From contig NC_056550.1 in NCBI RefSeq assembly GCF_910596095.1, forward strand, positions 3,100,001-3,164,000: DNA of 64,000 nucleotides, in the 5' to 3' direction. Source of the stretch: Thunnus maccoyii (lineage: Eukaryota; Chordata; Actinopteri; Scombriformes; Scombridae). Every line of letters begins with the position of its first letter. Within the stretch, counting starts at the first letter, position 1. This document shows positions 24,953 through 37,629 of this stretch, one piece after another. The position numbers were made by a program, and so were the translations under genes. The notes below the pieces were generated by a model. The model had not been told where the DNA came from. It ran no database searches and saw only the letters and a program-made list of their open reading frames with translations.

Positions 24953-25254
24953 TCCGTCACCACACATGCACTCACCACTCCCATCACTCTAACAGGGTTT
25001 AAGAAGCTACAAGCTCAAAGGCTAAACTAGCTCCCATAGACTTACACTCATATCTGTGCTAAGCTACATTAGCTAATCACACCTTCACACACATCCACAG
25101 CCAGGTTACGCCCAGCTGTTGACATCTTCAAACAAACACGAGAGGACATGGAAGAGAAATTTTTAATGTTCTTATTTTAGCACATCATCGACACAGGGTA
25201 AATAAGAGTGGAGAACACTATTTATTTATGTTTGGGTAAGTCATTATTACCCTC

Positions 25255-25311
<57 letters not shown>

Positions 25312-26295
25312 TCTTTGGAAGGGTTCACTTACATTAGCGGACACCAATGCGTAGCTACAAGTCCATATTTTATATTGTTTTGTTTTGTTCTCACATATCT
25401 TGACTTTTAACGTGGATACAGGGTATATATTTGAACAAAAATGCATGTCCCGGAAATCTGAGCTGATGTGTAACACACATTTTTAAAACAACTGGGTTTA
25501 ATTGTTTGAACCCTCAGTGAGGGCAGTTTGGGACAATACACACAAAACCCTCACAGACTTCCAGCCAGTGTTAAAAAGTGAAAACAAGCTGAGCACGGTT
25601 GACCCACACTTCCCTCACTGATGTTCTGCCAATAAACCTGTCGTACAGTTTTTAAAAGTGCAGATTTACACAAATGCTTTTCACATCTGGGCATCATTGT
25701 TGCACTTAGAGTTTACATTTTGATGGTTAAAGGTAAAAAAAAATAATAATAATAATAAAATCTTATTTTGAAGACGGAAGGCCCTCCAATCAAAGCGTCT
25801 TTCGCCAATGTGTGTTCAAGTGAACATTCATATATAAATATTTATTTGTTATAGCCCGTTTAAAAAGACTTTCTGTTTTGTATTATTATTATTTATCCTT
25901 CATGTATTTATATCGAGAAAAAATACTGTACTTTTTTAGTATTTACCTGTTATGAAAGAAAAAAAAAACAACGTTGTGTTTCTTCTTGTCCATTGTACTG
26001 AAGTTACATTTTTTAGTTCGTGTATTTTAGAAGAAAATAAGTAGTTTTTATGTTCCTATAATGACCCTTGTACATAAATGTCTTGGCTTGTACAGGGAAA
26101 AAGGCAAGGATGGGGATTGGTAACCCATCCGTGCATAGTCAGAAAATTTAGACAAACTATTAGCTGGAAAAAAGAACAAGTCTTTTTGGAGAAAAACAAC
26201 TTCTTTCTTTGTCCTTTGTAGCTCCTTTTTCTTTCATTGTTGAGAGAGTTGTCTGTCGAACAATTCTTTAATAAAATGTTATGTTATTCAGAGCT
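23355..26295 (+). other. hoxb3a: hoxb3a 3' UTR with several candidate polyadenylation signals
   Basis: No reading frame of note follows the stop. AATAAA hexamers occur at 24085, 24176, 25631 and 26270. The last follows a stretch rich in TTTATG, TGTACATAA and poly-T/A words typical of long Hox 3' UTRs, so the full-length mRNA probably ends near 26290 and shorter isoforms are possible. A CA microsatellite (about 24923-24951) and a CT tract (25256-25310) lie inside. The extent is inferred, since no cDNA is available here. Confidence 0.55.
25256..25310. repeat. CT microsatellite in the hoxb3a 3' UTR
   Basis: A CT run with two CC interruptions, within the inferred mRNA. Confidence 0.9.
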
Positions 26296-26299
26296 ATCG

Positions 26300-28919
26300 T
26301 CACTTTTTTAAGACTCTCAAGGGGGAGGAACTTGAGGAACTTGACTCACTGTGTTTTGGTAAATGATTGTCAAAATGTCATCATCTCGAAAACCCACAAA
26401 ACCCTGTGTGAGAAGACAATACAGCACTCTCTATGGCAGTGTCAGTGTCAGGTGAAAACCTGCCAACACTCTGACGATGTCGGTGCTCTAGGCGAGATTT
26501 TAGATGGAAGCCCCAAAAGATTTACATCGGTGCCCCGCAAAAAAGTGCAACCTCCAGTCCAAGAACAGATATGAATTCAGACTAAAATCAGTCGCCACAA
26601 TGGTACCTCCTGCTCAGACAAACTCCTAACAGTCTTCCAGACAAAAAGGCGAGTGTGGGTTTAGGGGCCATTCAATGTTTGCCTGAGGTAGCACATGGAG
26701 TTTGGTGGCTGTCATGTGAAAACTGACTGAACAGTAAGGCTTTGGAAAATTAAATTAGATGAAACCCATGCAAGTTAATGGGGAAAAAGACAGGAAAAAT
26801 ATTACTTACATACATATTTCCTAAAAGCTGTATACAAGCACACTTGTTGGTAAGAAAGAAACAAAAAAAACCCAAAACACTTCACACTATTTGACACCAT
26901 CTCTCTCATCTGGCGTCCTATGTGGCCTATGCCACAGGCTGGACCTGACTGCTGGGCTCCTCTAAGCTGCCAGCTGTGGTGAAAATCACTCAGTTAAAAA
27001 TACAGGAAAAAATAGAAAATATGCAAATAATGGCACACCACAAATAGAGCTTGACTAACTTTTAAAATAAGTCAAGTTCTCTGGTGGTTCATACCAGCAG
27101 TGAAGAACAGATTCTTCTTCTAAATAAAATTCTGCAACCAACATTATTTACCTAAATCCTTTCAAAGTGCCAATAACTGCTAAAGTGTTAAATAATCTTG
27201 AGTAACTGGTGGATCTGGTGTAGTGTAACATTAAAACAACAGCTCTCAGATTTGGAGGGAAACTAATCCAGTTGGGAGATGATCTGACACTGGTGCCAGT
27301 ATTAAATATCGAGTCAATACCTCAGGCTAAAGCAGGGCATCACTGTCAGAAAACTTTCCAAATGATTAAACGTGAAGCCGAGAGCCACGTGTAACATGTC
27401 AGAAAGGAAAACATCTTTAACCTTTAGGAGAACATTAAGTCTGCTGCTGGTCTCCTATAAGGTTTACAAGCTATATAAAAAGAAGGTGCTTACTTGGAAA
27501 AGTGTCTGCTGGACTGGAGACATGCACCAACTGCAGCTATAATATTATTTTGCTGGTGGCTGATATTATTTACTGTACCAATAACCAGAGCCAGCGATCT
27601 CCTAGTGCTAATGTCCACTACTGGGCTACATCCCAACCAAGGCTTAAGGTCACATTCAAGACCTATTTCTGTTTTAAAACCTGATATTTTAGTGTCCAGT
27701 GTCAATATCAGTCAACTGTACCCTCACAGTATCACTTCTGATAGACGTGGTCAGCTGTGATATCTGTCACTGATGCTGGAGAAAACATTTAAAGGTGTAG
27801 TGTGTAGAATTTAGAGGCATCTAGCAGGACGGACTTGGCAGAAATTGAATATAATATTATATGTTTTAATTAGCGTATAATCAATTAAAACTAAGTATCA
27901 TTGTGTTTTTGTCAGTTTGTGAGCCCTTTCTATCTACATAGGGAGCGGGTCCCCTGCTACGGAGGCTGCCATGTTGCGTCACCATTTTTCTACAGTAGCC
28001 CAGAACGGACAAACAAGACACTGGCTCCAGAGGGGGCCTTTCACGTTTTTCACAAGTTTTGCGGCCACCATAGGTTCTCTAACAAGCTTGGAAGGGCAGG
28101 GGGAAGGGAGGGGGAGGGGAGGGGTATTCAGTTGGTTGCAGTCTGCAACCTCACAGCTAGATGCCACTAAATCCTACACACTGGTCCTTTAAGTTCTCCA
28201 CAAAAAAAGATGTAATTTTAGAGTATAAATGCAGGTCCAGATTTAAAACATGTTGCCTCATTTTCATGTTATATTTACCAAGTATTTGAAGCAGCAAAGT
28301 GGCAGGGAGGCAATTTGGGTTTAACTCCCTCAGACATGCAGGCTGTGCTGCTGAAGTATCCTTGAGCAGGGCACCAAAACCCTCTGTCACCTCTAGAACT
28401 TGGGCCCAAAATCATACTCATAGCCAAAATCAGAACGTTTCACAAGAAAAATGTTTTCTTCTGCATAAACACTTGCAGCCAGTTTTGGAGCCAGTTCTGC
28501 GGAACAGGAGGTCTGACTGTTAATGTTGAGCCCAGCGGTGTTTTGACCACAAAAATAAATAAATAAAATAAAATAACTAAAGGTCTGAAAGCTTGATGAA
28601 GATACTGGTTGAGTTGAGATTATTTACTTACTTATTTACTGAGACCAATTTATGATCCCAAACCAGAGCTACAGAGACCAAACAGTCCAGCAGATGTATG
28701 ACTCTTTTCAGTATAGTGTAATCTTATTGTATCATGGAAAAACTGATTTTTGCATTTTGACTTTTTATTAGTAGTAGTTGAGACAATTCAGCTTAACATG
28801 TTCTCTCTTTACATCGTTCTTGCTCTCTCCTGTCCTCGTCTCTCTTTTTATACACACCAGCACATACTGATCCTCCTGATAGCTATGTGACTTGTGTTGA
28901 TGTTTAAAACTAAAAAAAG
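26300..28919. other. Start of hoxb3a-hoxb2a spacer
   Basis: No coding gene. The only structured element is the 398-bp transposon at 27792. Frames near 27.5-28.2 kb fall in or beside it. Otherwise unique AT-rich sequence. Confidence 0.55.
27792..28189 (+). mobile_element. Non-autonomous DNA transposon (MITE), copy 1, with TA duplication
   Basis: The ends are AAGGTGTAGTGTGTAGAATT and, inverted, AAGGACCAGTGTGTAGGATT, giving terminal inverted repeats that extend through TTTAG-GGCATCTAG. TA flanks both ends (27790-27791, 28190-28191), as for Tc1/mariner-type insertion. The interior (398 bp in all) has no transposase. A second copy lies inverted at 52661. Confidence 0.75.
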
Positions 28920-28976
28920 CCCCGAGGCTTGCGCCATTGCCCGCTCACGTGGTCTCCAACCTCCCCCCACCACCCA

Positions 28977-29032
<56 letters not shown>

Positions 29033-29235
29033 AGCCTGAAAGCAGCATAAAACTTGGGACATAAATCAGCCTCCCATAAATAATGGCCGTACTTCCCTTT
29101 ACATCTCCGTTGGACTAACAGACAATAAAAACACCAATAAGCAGGGATTGGATCTAATTTATTGCCTCATAAAAACAGACGGAGAGCTCGGCTTCAGCTA
29201 CGCTGTCACCGCTGAAAACAGTGGAGCTACTGTAG
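28920..29235. promoter_or_regulatory. Candidate conserved enhancer in the hoxb3a-hoxb2a spacer
   Basis: Flanking a CT tract (28983-29029) are dense homeodomain/Cdx-like words: GGACATAAATCAGCC, CCCATAAATAATGG, AGACAATAAAAACACC and CTAATTTATTGCC, plus a GC-rich ccccccaccacccaccccca stretch compatible with zinc-finger (Krox20/Sp) binding. It is about 2.7 kb upstream of hoxb2a, in the interval where vertebrate Hoxb2 hindbrain control lies. Assignment is inferred. Confidence 0.3.
28983..29029. repeat. CT microsatellite
   Basis: An uninterrupted CT run splitting the candidate enhancer at 28.9-29.2 kb. Confidence 0.95.
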
Positions 29236-29761
29236 AACACACTCACAGCAGGTACATATAGACTCTGCTCTGGAAACTCTTACTGAGATTTAATACGGCT
29301 GAAATCTGCCAAAGAACTTATCTGTCTGATGTGATCAGAAGTCTTGTTTTATCACGCAGTAACTATCAAGCTTTACCTCTATAATACCTTTAACCTCTAT
29401 AATAATGTAAATAATATGAATATATTATTATTATTATTATCATTATTATTATTATAGGGTAGTCTTTTTTACTCTTTTTTTAATCGGAAAAAGGCAAATA
29501 AAAGTCTCAACTAGCAATATAGTATAATATCAATAATTATTCATTAGATTTTGAATTAAATAGAATGAAAAGCACTAGCTAAAAGGAAAAAGGAATAATT
29601 TATCATACCATTATCAGTAACCCCAAAACAAAATAATTCACTGCTAAATAAAATAAAATAGAATAAAAATATCTTCAGCTGGCAAATCCACGTTTGGCTG
29701 ACAGGAAAAAAACAGTTTCTTCTCTCCACAAAAACTCCCAATAAACTCTTCAGAAATGTAC

Positions 29762-29811
29762 AATATCTATCTATCTATATATATAGATAGATATATAGAT
29801 AAATAGATATT
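29762..29811. repeat. ATCT/AGAT palindromic repeat
   Basis: ATCTATCTAT passes through TATATA into AGATAGATA, forming a self-complementary tract. Confidence 0.85.
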
Positions 29812-30270
29812 TTTAAAAATCCTCGACGTCGTGGTGCAGTGTATTGAGGGTGCTGGAGTCCAGTTGGCAGCTTGTGTCTGCTGTGTTTCGGTTTGTTTTG
29901 TGTGTGTGTTCCTGTAGTCTCGGCCTACTCACTGCCTGCGCTTTCTGCAGTGTTCAATGGCCCTCACTCCCACACACATTTCTGCTTTTCTGCCTCTTTT
30001 TCAGAGCCAGGAGCGAAGCCAAATGGCATGGGAAAGAGAGGGAGAAGGGCTTACGACGTAAATAGCTTCTACCCATTTGTTCCTGGTAGCTGAGCCGTTT
30101 TTCAATAGAATAGATTATTTCTGTTTGGCGTTTCCATGTGTGCGTATGTTCTGTGCGTAAAAGCGCTGTAAAAAGAAAAATAAAATAAAACACAGGGAAT
30201 ACAGTAACTAAAAGGAGAGAGATAGAGAGAGTTAAATGGGAGGTTTTCTGGTTATTTAGGGAGAGAGAGG

Positions 30271-30420
30271 GGCTGCTGTCAGGCTCTTTGCAGGGAGGGA
30301 AAGATTGATCACCGCACTTCTTTTTTTTCCACTCGGGGCTCCTCGGGCCCTCCCCAAAATATCCTCTGCTAAACTCCCGAGTTCCTGAGCTTTATAAAAA
30401 AAATCTCCATGTGCGTCCTG
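30271..30420 (+). promoter_or_regulatory. Hoxb2 rhombomere-4 enhancer: Prep/Meis site plus Hox/Pbx site
   Basis: CTGTCA (30276-30281, TALE site) is followed by AGATTGATCA (30302-30311), one base from the bipartite Hoxb1/Pbx site AGATTGATCG known in the mouse Hoxb2 r4 enhancer. They are 20 bp apart and about 1.5 kb upstream of the hoxb2a start, matching the known arrangement. The following bases to about 30420 are balanced and non-repetitive and may hold the Krox20-dependent part; I see no certain Krox20 site. Confidence 0.65.
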
Positions 30421-30623
30421 GTGAGTCTGAAGGCCACTCAGCACACTCTCACTTACTATTAGCGTTCATATTATTGCTGCTGTATTATTATTTTTACTAT
30501 TAGGAGGAACAGGAGGCCTGCGCTCTCCCTTCCTTCCCCAGTTGCACGGAGCGACCTCGCTGTGAACTCTCTCTCTCTCTCCGTAAACACACCGAACATT
30601 TTTAACACTCACCCATCACACAG

Positions 30624-30633
30624 GAGAGAGAGG

Positions 30634-30687
<54 letters not shown>
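30624..30687. repeat. GA microsatellite
   Basis: A long GA run between the r4 enhancer and the hoxb2a promoter. Confidence 0.95.
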
Positions 30688-30688
<1 letters not shown>

Positions 30689-30801
30689 GATGAGAGAGAA
30701 CCGTGGTAGCTTGCAAGAAGAATTTTGTAGCCTGTGTGCAGAGACTATTTTAGGATGAGATTATATTTAGACAAATGTTAAGTTTCTCCCTCTCTCTTAC
30801 A

Positions 30802-30803
<2 letters not shown>

Positions 30804-30853
<50 letters not shown>
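30804..30853. repeat. CA microsatellite
   Basis: About 25 CA units. Confidence 0.95.
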
Positions 30854-30854
<1 letters not shown>

Positions 30855-31489
30855 GCAGTCACATCCAACAACAATTTCTAAAAGTAGTATAATCCCAAAT
30901 GCATGAGGAAGTCTATTAAATACAAAAATGTTAAACTTACACACCAACAGGCTCCCCCCTCTCTGCCTCTCACAGTTAAATCTAAGTTTCTGTCTCTGCT
31001 CTGTTATGAGCCAATCTGCTTCATCTTCAACTACCGCTGAGTAGAAATCTTCATCATCCTCTCCTCCTGAGCTGCTGCACCATCTAAAACACTCTCCAAG
31101 TTTTTCTGTGTCTGAGTTGGGGATTTTCAGCCTCTGTCACACTTTATAAGATTAATGAGCTGAGTGTTGCTGTAAACATTTTTTTTTCTCTCTGAAGAAG
31201 CCATATTGTAAACGGTGCTGGCCAGCTACGCTCTCCTCATGTTAACCGTCATTACATCACCCAGAGGACCGAAAAATGTCCTAGAGATGCTCTATTGTTT
31301 GTGCGTAACACCGGGCCGGGATGCGCCGACCCGCCGCCCACACTGCGCACATGGCGACCGGCCGCCTTCAGGTTTTTTCTCCCTAGAATTTACCCCCCGT
31401 TAGGACAAAACAATAGCAGCTATCCTGTGATAGAGCCCCGCTTTGCCACAGCATTTGGTGGAAAAATAATAATGCTGCTTCCCACAGCC

Positions 31490-31700
31490 ATCGCCGCCGC
31501 CAGGCCCAGGCCCCCGATTGGCTGTTCTGGGTCACATGACCAGGAATTGGCTGCAATTTCGCCCCATAGTTCTTCAGTTTAGCCTACCCAGGTCCCCATA
31601 CGCTAGTAATATCACCAATATACACAATTATTATATAGCCACCGCATTTACGCCATTGCGGTCGGGAGCCTGCATGCTCGTGCGTTTTTTCATTTCGTTT
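31490..31700 (+). promoter_or_regulatory. hoxb2a: hoxb2a proximal promoter with paired inverted CCAAT boxes
   Basis: GATTGGCTG (about 31516) and AATTGGCTG (about 31545) are inverted CCAAT boxes bracketing a TCACATGACC E-box, in a GC-rich setting 150-340 bp before the start codon. A TATATAG lies near 31633. This is a typical arrangement for a compact promoter. The initiation site cannot be fixed by eye. Confidence 0.45.
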
Positions 31701-31838
31701 TATTTTTTTAAGAAGCCATATTGTGTTGTGTGCGTGTGCGTGCGTGCGCGTGTGTATGTGTTTTGTTTTTTTTTTATTTTGGGGAAGGGATTGTTCGGGG
31801 GTCTCGCCGTTTGAGGGTGAAACCGGTTTGAGGGAGCT

Positions 31839-34762
31839 ATGAATTTTGAATTTGAGAGGGAGATCGGTTTTATAAACAGCCAGCCGTCCCTAGCAGAGTG
31901 TCTGACGTCCTTCCCCGCCGTCCTGGAGTCATTTCAAACTTCATCAATCAAGGAGTCGACAGTAATTCCGCCTCCCTTCGAGCACACCATCCCCAGCCTC
32001 AGCCCCTGCACAGCCAGCCAGCCGAGACCGGCTGCTAGGAGCCAGCAGAACCGGAGGACCTCCGCCACCAATGGCCTCCAGACGCACCACCGAACCACCC
32101 AGCAGCCCTGCCCGCCTGGCCAGGCCCCTGCCCCGGCCACCAAGGCCACCCCGGCCGGTCCGCTGGCCCACGAGTTCCCCTGGATGAAGGAGAAGAAGTC
32201 ATCCAAGAAGTGCCCCAAGCCTGGCAGCAGCTCCAGCGGTGGCGGATCCATCATCCCCCCCGCCTCGTCCTCCCCGTCGCCGACCGCCTCCGGGTACGCT
32301 TCGGCGGGCATCGAGTCACCCACAGGTCGGTATGCTGGGGGATGCGGGAGCCAGAGTGTGTGTGTGTATGTGTGTGTGTGTGTGTGTGTATGTTGGGAGT
32401 GTGAGGGATGTGCAGTCTGTTCTTTAATGTTCTGTTTGCATCTTCATTTTATCTCTACCACAGTTATAACCCTCCATTCATTACACACAGCGGATTTGGT
32501 TAGATGTCATTGTCTTTTACATCCTCACTGTGTGTGTGTGTGTGTGTGTATTGTGCAGTGCTGTGATGCTGTGTCAACAGGGAAGCCATATCTAGACCAC
32601 TGCATTATGCTGCAGTGTTTTGCACACTCACTCATCATGTTTTTAAATATGCATACATCATCTCTGTCATTCTAGGGATCAATATTTAGAATTCAGCTTC
32701 AACTAAATGCAGGCCAGCATCCTGTTATTTCTGCAACATCTATAGCCAACATTTCCTAAATGCATTCTGTCCATAGAATTATTTATCGTGCGTAAAGGCG
32801 CACAGCCTTTTTTTATGTACCAATCCTGCAGATGATTGCTGTTGCAGCCTGTATCATTCTGTTTTTTGGGTGGTGTGATTTCATATCAGCAGCAGCAGCA
32901 GCAGCAGCATCGCCCTGGTATTATATATTCATAACACAACTGGAGATGGTAGCCATATTGGATGGTTGTAGGAAATATAATGGCGAGGCAAAGAGACCGG
33001 ACAAAATATAGTAGGTGGGGGTTGGGGTTAGCTATAGGCTACATGCACACAGGATGCCAACTGCACACATTCTCATTTTCTGTGTTTTAGATCCTCTCTG
33101 TATTTTTTTTTCTTTTTTGGGGGGGAGGAGGGGTGTCTTCCTACTACAGCCAATGCTTTTTTTTTTTTCAAATTCCCCCTCTTATTTTTCTCTTTTCCAC
33201 ACACACAGAATCCCATCCCCATTCATTTTAAATGGAAATTCTTGTTTTCTTGTCTTCCTTTCTCTTCCAATTTCCTGCCTTTTCTAACCTCATTCACGTT
33301 TCAGTTATTCTTGGTTTTCGTTCTGTTTTTGACAGATACAGCCACATTCGTTTCACATCGACATCCCCACATTTCCTTGCGCATTTCCCCCCTTTCCCAT
33401 GATTTATTTATTTTCCTCTCTTTGCATTTTTCTGATCACATGCTGCAGTCTCTCACAGCAGGCACGCTGCACTGCAGATTTTTACAGAAGAGGGGAACTC
33501 ACTTTTACATTATGATCATCTGTCTTTATCAGCGCTTTGTTTGGGTTTTCTTCCTTTCTTTTTTTTTTTTTGTTACCAGCACCAGATTGGTTCGCTCTTA
33601 CGGTTATGGCTTTGGCTGCTGCTGTAATTGGAAAGAGTATTTTTTATGAGACTTTTTTGTGTTTTATTACTGTTTTATTACAGACAGAAGAGCCGAGGGG
33701 ATTTCTCCTCCATGCTGAAACAGCTTATTTTGGGAATCCTGAACGCAATAAAATTGTAGATGTTTTACAGGCGCCTCCTGAACTAGATTGCAATTTGAAG
33801 TTTAAAGGAATTGTAAAATTAAAATAAAAAATGAGGATAACTTCAAACGATTTTGCACAATAATTCCTCCTGATAATTTCTCTTTATCTGCCTTCTTTAT
33901 GTCTCTGTGTGTCTCTGCAGACCCAAGCCAGGCGGCTCTGGATGGTGGAGGAGCCGGGTCCCGCCGGCTGCGCACCGCCTACACCAACACACAGCTGCTG
34001 GAGCTGGAGAAGGAGTTTCACTTCAATAAGTACCTATGCCGGCCCAGGAGGGTGGAGATCGCCGCCCTTTTGGATCTGACCGAGCGGCAGGTTAAAGTTT
34101 GGTTCCAGAACCGTCGGATGAAACACAAGCGCCAGACGCACCATCGGGACGGTGGTGGAGGCCACGAATCCAGCGACCCGGGCGGTTTTGAGCCGCTCGA
34201 AGGCGCCGACGCCTCATCTCCGTACTCAAGCCAGCCGCTGGAAGCATCAGGCACTGGAGAGGCTACATCGGAGGGCGAGCCGGGGAGCAGCAATCCATCT
34301 TCGGCCGCAGCTCCCACCGCCCACACTAATGACAGCGGGGACAATGCACAGCCCACGCCGGAGGAGGGCGGCCGTTTGAGCTGTCCTGAACGCCCACCGC
34401 TGCCAAGGACATCTGGCTGCTCTGACTCCGCTGCGACCCACCACTCCCCGCCGGCGTTCACCGCGACAAACTCCGCTGACAACTCGGGCTTGATGCAGCT
34501 CAGCGAGGCCGGGCCCGCAGCAGCGTCCGACCCGGCATACTCTGAGCAGCGGGACTCCTCCATCACCTCCTCCTCCTCCTCGTGTGCTCCTCCTGCCGCC
34601 TCCTCATCCGCGCTTCCAGACCTGGCCTTCTTTGCCGGGGACTCCTGCCTGTCACCCAGTCTGCAGAGCTCCCTGGATAGCCCGGTAGATTTCTCCGAGG
34701 AGGACTTCGACCTGTTCACAAGCACACTGTGCACCATAGACCTCCAGCACCTCAACTTCTGA
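31839..34762 (+). CDS. hoxb2a: Hoxb2a homeodomain transcription factor; coding exons 31839-32325 and 33921-34762
   Basis: Nuclear homeodomain factor that specifies rhombomeres 3-5 and facial motor identity. The spliced product is 442 residues. It begins [20 protein letters not shown], the invariant group-2 N-terminus, has a proline-rich linker (about 43-110), and carries the hexapeptide FPWM at 113-116 followed by KEKKSSKK. The phase-1 junction ACAG|GTCGGT to tctctgcag|ACCC makes Asp163. The homeodomain at about 176-235 contains [19 protein letters not shown], the helix-3 core [15 protein letters not shown], and LLDLTERQ, all group-2 signatures. The rest is Ser/Ala/Pro-rich, and the tail has the conserved [25 protein letters not shown] and [11 protein letters not shown] blocks shared with mammalian HOXB2. 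That tail sets it apart from Hoxa2. It sits about 8.5 kb downstream of hoxb3a, in the expected order. Confidence 0.97.
32326..33920 (+). other. hoxb2a: hoxb2a intron
   Basis: A 1.6-kb intron bounded by GTCGGT and TCTGCAG. It holds two short TG runs (about 32357-32388, 32528-32548), a CAG run (about 32890-32908) and long pyrimidine-rich stretches from 33.1 to 33.9 kb that give chance open frames. No transposon seen. Confidence 0.9.
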
Positions 34763-35485
34763 GGCCAGCTGCCACGTTCAGAGACAAACCAACATTAAAA
34801 ATGAAACCCACATGAAGAAAGGACGGACGGGACTGTGTGGAGGAACAATCGAGCGGAGGAGACGCACTCGGCGAGGACTCTGTTTTAAAAGCATAAAAGC
34901 TTCTCGGCAACATTCCTGAAATATTTCTGAATGAAAATTTTATGTTCGTTTTTAAATATATTTTTTCGTCTTCTTGCTGGTTTTATTTTGCGACTATAAC
35001 GTAGTTTAAGATGATAAAAAAAATTCCAGTTGATTTTATTTTTAAATTACACCGAAGGGAAATAGTTTTTTTCAACGGTCAAAACGTTGTGGATTTTTCT
35101 CTTCCCTTGTCCAAATTTCAGGTATTTATTGCCTTTCTTGTTTTTTATTTTATTCTTAAAATGATCAGTTATCAGTATGTGTGGATTTGTTTCCTATAGT
35201 CCATTCTGGTGCAGCTTCATGGATCCTTAATAACTTCTCAGGAACTGTTCACGGAGTCTAGGTGCAGATCGCTGGACCGCTTTTAGAAAATCTGAACTGA
35301 AGAATGAATTCATTCTCTCTCTGAACGAGGCCAGACGAGAGGGAAGCCCTGCTGATGATCCGAGTTTTAGACCCTAGTTTATTTATTGAGATTCTTTAAT
35401 AGTGAAAATCCAAATTATTTATTGTACATATATTTTCATAGTGGAATAATAATAATAATAATAAAAACACAAACATTTACGATGT
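34763..35485 (+). other. hoxb2a: hoxb2a 3' UTR
   Basis: AT-rich non-coding sequence follows the TGA stop. The best cleavage signal is an AATAAA at 35460 formed at the end of an (AAT) run, with a T-rich TGTCGTTTTGTTTTA stretch just after it that could serve as a downstream element. That would give a UTR of about 720 nt. The end is inferred from sequence only. Confidence 0.55.
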
Positions 35486-36494
35486 TGCCAATGTCGTTTT
35501 GTTTTACATCCTGTATAAATTAATGGAGTGCTGGAAAATTATAAGACACATGCAGGACTTGTTTTTTATGCTTTTAACACTAATAATACCTATATTGCAA
35601 TTTTATAATACATTTATAACATAATGAGCGTTCAACGGCCTATAAGAAGACATAGTGTCACGTATAGTTATCTGGTCCCTGTTACTAATAATAGTGGATA
35701 ATATAGTTTTAGTTGTAGGCTCTATATAATTTACCAAATATTTTATTCACATTAACCTCACATTTTCTTTTGTAGCTAATTATTAAGATAGGCCTACATA
35801 TTTTTACTATGATGAAATCATTGAATTGCTGTATTACTTTTTTTTTCTTCTAATATATATTTTAATTCTGGCTCATAATTTTGACTTAAAACAGATTTCA
35901 GGTGAACATGCTCTGCCGTCTACTTTCACAGCATAATAGAGCCTGATAAAGCCCAGTATGGCCCAGTATGGTCCAGCTCATGTGTGTTTACACAGAGATA
36001 ACCCTGAAGGAATGACTTGGAGAGAGTATGAGATATTTTCCCAGGCAGATAAAACGAGGAATAACAGTCTGAGTGCACAGTGTTTACCTCTATTATGTTA
36101 GCTTTGCATAAGCAGGAGTGCCTCTGAGTTAATGGTTAGCATAGCATGGCCGTTTACTATCAGTAGCTACCACCGTGTGAGAACAGCAGAGCTAAGCAGC
36201 TACAGGCTTTTATTGGCAGCGTGAGACCACACTTTACTACATCTCACATTCTACTGATAGTGTGTGAGTGTGGGAGTCAACTCAAGACGTGCATTGCTAT
36301 TTCTCACCCAGTATTAGGCTAGTAGGCTGAGTGAGAGTGAGTTAGCATGGCTAGCTCCCTGCCATTAGTGTGTGTGGATATGATGCTAACTAGCTGCTCC
36401 TCCTCCTGCGGAGTCAAAATGGCGCTGAAGACAAAGCAGGATGTGAACAATGAGCAGTGGCAGCCATTACAGGATGACTGGCTCACTGTGACAG

Positions 36495-36574
<80 letters not shown>

Positions 36575-37330
36575 CTTGCTTTTTAGGCTACACATCCAAG
36601 ACAGTTTTATGGCTAATTGCTTTATTTCTGATAGTAGTAATAATAATAATAATGACAATAATAACATATGCAAGCCCTTATTCAAAGAAAAATAACATCC
36701 AGTTAAACTGACATTTTTAACACAACAAATTAATAATTTAGGAAGGGATTATGCATAATTCCCGTTATTATATTATATATACACAGTTGGCTGAGTATTG
36801 GCTGATGCATGTCTGTTGTTCAAATTGCCAAAAAAAAAAAAATGAAATAAAATAATCCTTATCCTTAAGAAACAGCAGTGACCCATTTTTGGGTCCTGAT
36901 CCATATTTTAATAACCCTGCTGAGCTCCACTTCCCAAATACTACTCTATCAGCTAATCATGGTATTCTGCCACATGATCAAAACCACACAAAATTGGAGA
37001 CAAAATTCAGGACAAAAATATTACAGTTTGGATAAAGCACATCCTTTTTTCTCTTTACCACACTCAAGACATGTCAGTTATTGTGTGGTGCTTTGAAAAC
37101 ACCCTGATATAAAACACTGTGCTCACTTAAGGAGCTGAATGTGGATCTATCAATATGGTGAAGTTCTTAAGTCAACATAGCTGTCAGCAAAGGTACTACT
37201 GCTCCCTTTGTGTATGTATATGATTTCCATATACTTTCATATTATGAAAGCAAATATGGCTTAAGAAAAGATGTGGAAGAAGATGTTGATCTGGCTAACA
37301 TAGTTTCCTCAGACAGGACAGCTCAGTTGT
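35486..37330. other. hoxb2a-hoxb1a spacer, first part
   Basis: No coding gene. The main landmark is a TG microsatellite at about 36497-36572. Otherwise AT-rich unique DNA to the first LINE debris near 37.3 kb. Confidence 0.55.
36497..36572. repeat. TG microsatellite
   Basis: About 38 TG units. Confidence 0.95.
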
Positions 37331-37332
37331 CA

Positions 37333-37629
37333 TTAAAACATTATATTGTAACTAAAACTGGAATGACATTTTCCCTCATTCTGAATCAGTCTGGCTGTGG
37401 GGTTTTGTACTAACTGCAGTCTATAGATAGTTCTGGTTGGCTCAGGCAGCGATAGTGAGTGAGATGTGACAAACTCATGTAACAGTTTGCAGGTTCCTGA
37501 TTTTATCTGTGATAGTTCACATAAATGAAAATAACAGGATTTTAAAAGTGCAATGATAAACTTTGTCATACCTTTTCTTTCATGAAAGGGGTCAAGTTGC
37601 AGGATACTACAAAAAGAATTGTTGCACAA
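37333..37629 (-). pseudogene. LINE reverse-transcriptase remnant
   Basis: The minus frame holds HEFVTSHSLSLPEPTRTIYRL then QLVQNPTARLI, a degraded form of the FVTSRLDYCN ... LQLVQNAAARVLT motif of teleost LINEs. Only about 35 residues are recognisable. It abuts the transposon that starts at 37909. Confidence 0.5.

Noticed and set aside
27901..28192. Frames of 73-89 codons at 27.9-28.2 kb as a gene
   Set aside because: They lie inside the MITE copy and are found on both strands.
32326..32675. Continuation of the hoxb2a first exon past 32325
   Set aside because: The frame runs into a TG microsatellite and lacks the homeodomain, which is supplied by the exon at 33921.
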